Assembly: GCA_004193285.1 (NCBI GenBank)
Contig: SECP01000013.1
Location: 88,096 to 152,095, forward strand
DNA from: Myxococcales bacterium
Lineage (GTDB): Bacteria; Myxococcota_A; Polyangia; Polyangiales; Polyangiaceae
Length of the DNA: 64,000 nt
Direction of reading: 5' to 3'
This document shows positions 61,814 to 64,000 of this stretch, one piece after another. The notes under the pieces were generated by a model that was not told the origin of the DNA, did not search any database, and saw only the letters and a list, made by a program, of their open reading frames with translations. Position 1 is the stretch's first letter. Every line of letters begins with the position of its first letter. The translations under genes and the position numbers were made by a program.

Positions 61814-62161
61814 ATGAAAGAAACTAGCAGCGCACCGGATTGCCTGACCTGTTACGGCAAGGGCGAGGTCGTAGACGACTTCGGCCCCAGCCGCTGCCCG
61901 GACTGTGGCGGCGCCGGCAAACAGCTGGACGGCAACACTCAAACCGAGTGGCGCTTGCGCGACATCGAAGGCGGGCACGTCGGCTCCGCGCATGGCTGCG
62001 AGGCGGACGTGCGCTGGCTAGCGTTCGAGCTACGGCGAGCCCGCGAGGCGCTCGTGCGCATCGTCTCCCGAAGCCAGGACGCAGACGAGAGCGACGAGCT
62101 GGCGCGCGACGTTCGGCACGTCGCGATCGAAGCGCTTTCGCTCTACCACCGCGTGCCGTGA
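61814..62161 (+). CDS. Small zinc-finger (CxxCxGxG-type) protein
   Basis: A 115-residue protein with two DnaJ-type zinc knuckles: CLTCYGKG and CPDCGGAGK in the first 40 residues. The rest is helical and acidic, with WLAFELRRAREALVRIV. It is likely cytoplasmic. Role unknown; it converges with a J-domain gene 6 bp away, although the two are not cotranscribed. Confidence 0.7.
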   Translation: MKETSSAPDCLTCYGKGEVVDDFGPSRCPDCGGAGKQLDGNTQTEWRLRDIEGGHVGSAHGCEADVRWLAFELRRAREALVRIVSRSQDADESDELARDVRHVAIEALSLYHRVP

Positions 62162-62167
62162 GCGGCG

Positions 62168-62722
62168 CTACGGGTAGACAGAACCGATGTGAACGGAAGT
62201 GGGCTGCGGCGCGTCGCTCAAGATGCCGCGAGAGCCGGCCATTGCGAACAGGCCGAGCGCGACCGCGAAGAGCAGCGCCGCGACCTTCAGCTGTTGGCGC
62301 GCGCTGAGCGACTCCACCAGCTCCTGCATCCGTAAGGTGAGCAGCCCCTCACGCCCGCGCAGCTCGACCCAGAAGCCGTGGGCCGCGGCGGGGGCGTCCG
62401 GCGTGGACCAATCCGTACCTGCGCTCTGCTCCCGTCGCTCGAACCAGGCGGGGCGCCGCTGCGGCTTCACCGAAGGTGTTTTCTTCCCGCCACGCGGCAC
62501 CCGGTCGTAGGCGCGGCGCAGCGCGGGATCCAGCAGGACCGTGGCCGCGACGTTGAGCCGCGCCATGCGCGCCGGCGCCTCCGGATCTCTCGGGTTCAGA
62601 TCCGGGTGGCTGGCGAGCGCGCGGCTTCGGTAAGCGACCCGAATCTCCGCTTCCGTGGCGTCTGGTAGTAATCCGAGCTCCCCATAGAGATCCGCCTCCA
62701 GCAGGTCCTTACCGAGTCGCAT
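62168..62722 (-). CDS. J-domain protein with C-terminal membrane anchor
   Basis: A 184-residue DnaJ-like co-chaperone. The J-domain spans residues about 10-75: DLYGELGLLPDATEAEIRVAYR, with the HPD in ASHPDLNP, then a Pro/Lys linker. A C-terminal transmembrane helix is seen at about 150-170 (QLKVAALLFAVALGLFAM). It should activate a DnaK at the membrane. ATG 62722 gives MRLGKDLLEAD; the longer upstream frame is antisense to the next gene. Confidence 0.87.
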   Translation of the reverse strand: MRLGKDLLEADLYGELGLLPDATEAEIRVAYRSRALASHPDLNPRDPEAPARMARLNVAATVLLDPALRRAYDRVPRGGKKTPSVKPQRRPAWFERREQSAGTDWSTPDAPAAAHGFWVELRGREGLLTLRMQELVESLSARQQLKVAALLFAVALGLFAMAGSRGILSDAPQPTSVHIGSVYP

Positions 62723-62785
62723 CCAGCCTCCAAAATTCGAGCCCGAGCCGAGCCTGACAATCCTACGCTTGCGAAGTTCCGCCGA

Positions 62786-63238
62786 GTGGCGGATTTTGTC
62801 GCCATGGAGCCCGCCGCGCCAGAGGTTCGTCTGTTCGTGTACGGCCTGCTGCTCCAAGGTGAGCGGGAGCACCCCCTGCTCGAGGGCGCGCCGCTGCTCG
62901 GTCCGGCGTCGACCTCGCCCGAGCATACGCTGGTGGATCTGGACTTCTACCCCGCGATGCTCGCCTCCGGGCAGGTCGCGGTGCACGGCGAAATTTACGG
63001 GATTACCCGCCATTTGCGCTTCAAGTTGGACGTCCACCACCAGTGCCCGGCGCTGTTCCGGCGCGTCATGGTGAAGCTCTCGGACGGCACGACGGCCGAG
63101 ACCTACGTGATGGATGAGGACAAGGTGCGCGGTAAGCGACGCCTGCGCGCCGGGAGCTGGCGCGGCCGCTTCGAGCCGCGAAAGAGCAGCGTACCTCCCG
63201 GCCCGATGACGGAATACGCGCGAAAGCGCTTCAGCTGA
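62786..63238 (+). CDS. Gamma-glutamylcyclotransferase-like (AIG2/GGCT) protein
   Basis: A 150-residue GGCT-fold protein: FVYGLLLQGEREH (Y-G-x-L motif), LVDLDFYPAMLASGQ, and VHGEIYGI with the catalytic Glu. The family forms 5-oxoproline from gamma-glutamyl groups or acts in detoxification. GTG 62786 or ATG 62804 could be the start; the latter has no N-terminal extension. Short basic tail KRFS. Divergent from the J-domain gene. Confidence 0.85.
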   Translation: MADFVAMEPAAPEVRLFVYGLLLQGEREHPLLEGAPLLGPASTSPEHTLVDLDFYPAMLASGQVAVHGEIYGITRHLRFKLDVHHQCPALFRRVMVKLSDGTTAETYVMDEDKVRGKRRLRAGSWRGRFEPRKSSVPPGPMTEYARKRFS

Positions 63239-63280
63239 TGCGCGCCAGGCGGGCATGTTAGCGTCGCTACGCCTCGAATC

Positions 63281-64000
63281 ATGAGCACACCGTCCCTGCT
63301 GCTTTCGTGCGCGGGTGCAGCCGCGAGCCTCGCCGGGGTATGGACGCTCGCCGGGCTCTCGGAGCGCTCGGCCCTCCGCGCGACCCCGCGGGTGCTCGCC
63401 GCTGTGGGCCTCGGCCTCGTCGCGGAAGGCGTCGCCTTCGCGGCGGCCCCCTCTGCCGTGCGCGCAGAGCTCTCGTTGCCGCTGCTCTTCTCGGCGGCGG
63501 GCGTGGTCGCGCTAGGAGTTGGTAGCGCCAAAATCGAAGCGGCGCTGGAGCAGCCAGACGGCCCGTGCGTCGTCCGTCGCTCCGCCGGCATCGTGGCCGG
63601 TACGTTCTTCGCTCTGGCCGCGGTCGGAGCCGCGAGCTTGGACCTCGGGCAGACCTCGCTGCTCCACGCGCGCCTGGCCTGGGCGCTCATGTTTCCGCTC
63701 GTGGTCGCCTCCCTGGTCGTCTTCGTCCAGCGCACTCGCTACGCCGGCGCGGGGCTGCTCGAGCTCGGGCACCGCGCTTGGCTCTTGGGCATGATTGTGG
63801 TCGCGCTGCTCGTCGGTGCCGGGCTCACCCGCTCGTCTGCGCCACGGGCGGAAGCGCAGCCTCCGGCCGTACCCGCCTCGCCGGGGTTGCAGCCAGGCTC
63901 GCTCGCGATGGCGGCCCTGCCAGCTACGCCGCCCGCAGCGCCGGCCGCCTCCATTGCCCCCCTGGTCGCGAGCGAGCCTGGCTGCAACCCCGGCGAGGCG
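63281..64000 (+). CDS. Polytopic membrane protein, 3' end outside window
   Basis: An open frame from ATG 63281 runs without a stop to the window edge (240 codons seen). About six hydrophobic helices fill the first ~185 residues (for example VLAAVGLGLVAEGVAFAAA, AWALMFPLVVASLVVFV and WLLGMIVVALLVGAGL), followed by a Pro/Ala-rich extramembrane tail that holds a 35-nt perfect inverted repeat. No family is recognised. Confidence 0.65.
   Translation, partial: MSTPSLLLSCAGAAASLAGVWTLAGLSERSALRATPRVLAAVGLGLVAEGVAFAAAPSAVRAELSLPLLFSAAGVVALGVGSAKIEAALEQPDGPCVVRRSAGIVAGTFFALAAVGAASLDLGQTSLLHARLAWALMFPLVVASLVVFVQRTRYAGAGLLELGHRAWLLGMIVVALLVGAGLTRSSAPRAEAQPPAVPASPGLQPGSLAMAALPATPPAAPAASIAPLVASEPGCNPGEA
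63873..64000. repeat. 35-nt perfect inverted repeat at window end
   Basis: 63873-63907 and 63966-64000 are exact reverse complements, separated by 58 nt. The arms end at the last base shown, and could extend beyond it. Both lie in the coding frame of the membrane protein tail (PGLQPGSL in one arm, EPGCNPGEA in the other). Confidence 0.95.

Overview
The window looks like a chromosomal segment from a GC-rich myxobacterium (phylum Myxococcota, most like the Polyangiales/Sorangium side; this is inferred from gene content, not from a search). The evidence is a full-length mglB-mglA polarity pair that closely matches the Myxococcus proteins, many lipoproteins with Gly/Ala/Ser-rich linkers after the lipobox, a eukaryotic-type Ser/Thr kinase with a C-terminal membrane anchor, a TIGR02266-type PilZ protein, and very dense genes with many 1-8 bp start/stop overlaps. 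No phage, insertion sequence, CRISPR array, rRNA or tRNA was found.

Layout. 0-4 kb: a lipoprotein, then a leftward four-gene unit (SpoA-domain FliN/SctQ-like protein, lipoprotein, yggS, rarA). 4.0-6.0 kb: a cluster of DnaA-box-like 9-mers, a TPR protein, and a repeat-bearing intergenic island. 6.0-16.7 kb: leftward lipoprotein, ECF sigma locus and two giant DUF3857/transglutaminase-like paralogues, one apparently catalytically dead. 17.1-21.2 kb: mglB-mglA-recX-HerA-like ATPase. 21.3-26.5 kb: ThuA-like lipoprotein, TPR/barrel protein, GNAT, NnrU, an Rdx/ferritin-like pair, a 37-residue COX24-like protein and a PilZ protein. 26.5-31.1 kb: RNase E/G with a huge acidic insert, then rightward phhB-recQ. 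31.1-34.3 kb: a ferritin-like lipoprotein, a decayed partial copy of it, and a 1.3-kb repeat island. 34.3-39.7 kb: alr, a lipoprotein, and the riboflavin operon ribE-ribB(X)-ribH-nusB with an orphan M17 N-domain gene. 39.7-44.4 kb: four lipoproteins around a second 1.6-kb repeat island. 44.4-53.5 kb: pheT/pheS (PheT lacks its tRNA-binding domain), a lipoprotein, a GET3/ArsA-like ATPase, 6-phosphogluconolactonase, a Ser/Thr kinase and an aldehyde dehydrogenase. 54.0-61.8 kb: a complete heavy-metal-type RND efflux operon, facing a porin-like gene and its partner lipoprotein. 61.8-64.0 kb: small zinc-finger, J-domain, glutamylcyclotransferase-like and membrane-protein genes, the last cut by the window edge and carrying a 35-nt perfect inverted repeat.

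Most genes are housekeeping or standard myxobacterial accessory genes. The least conventional signal lies in the intergenic islands at 5.2-6.0, 33.1-34.3 and 41.3-42.9 kb and the gap at 53.5-54.0 kb. They hold related repeats: (1) a ~36-nt double-stem element that in three of four cases sits 6-23 nt past a stop codon in the same orientation as the gene; (2) a compact palindrome GTACCG-AN-CGGTAC, seven times near 33 kb and twice in degenerate form near 42 kb; (3) a 12-bp palindrome GCCCACGTGGGC found in both the 5-kb and 42-kb islands; and (4) long minisatellites. Sequence shared between islands suggests one dispersed, non-coding repeat system that builds up beside lipoprotein genes and gene debris.
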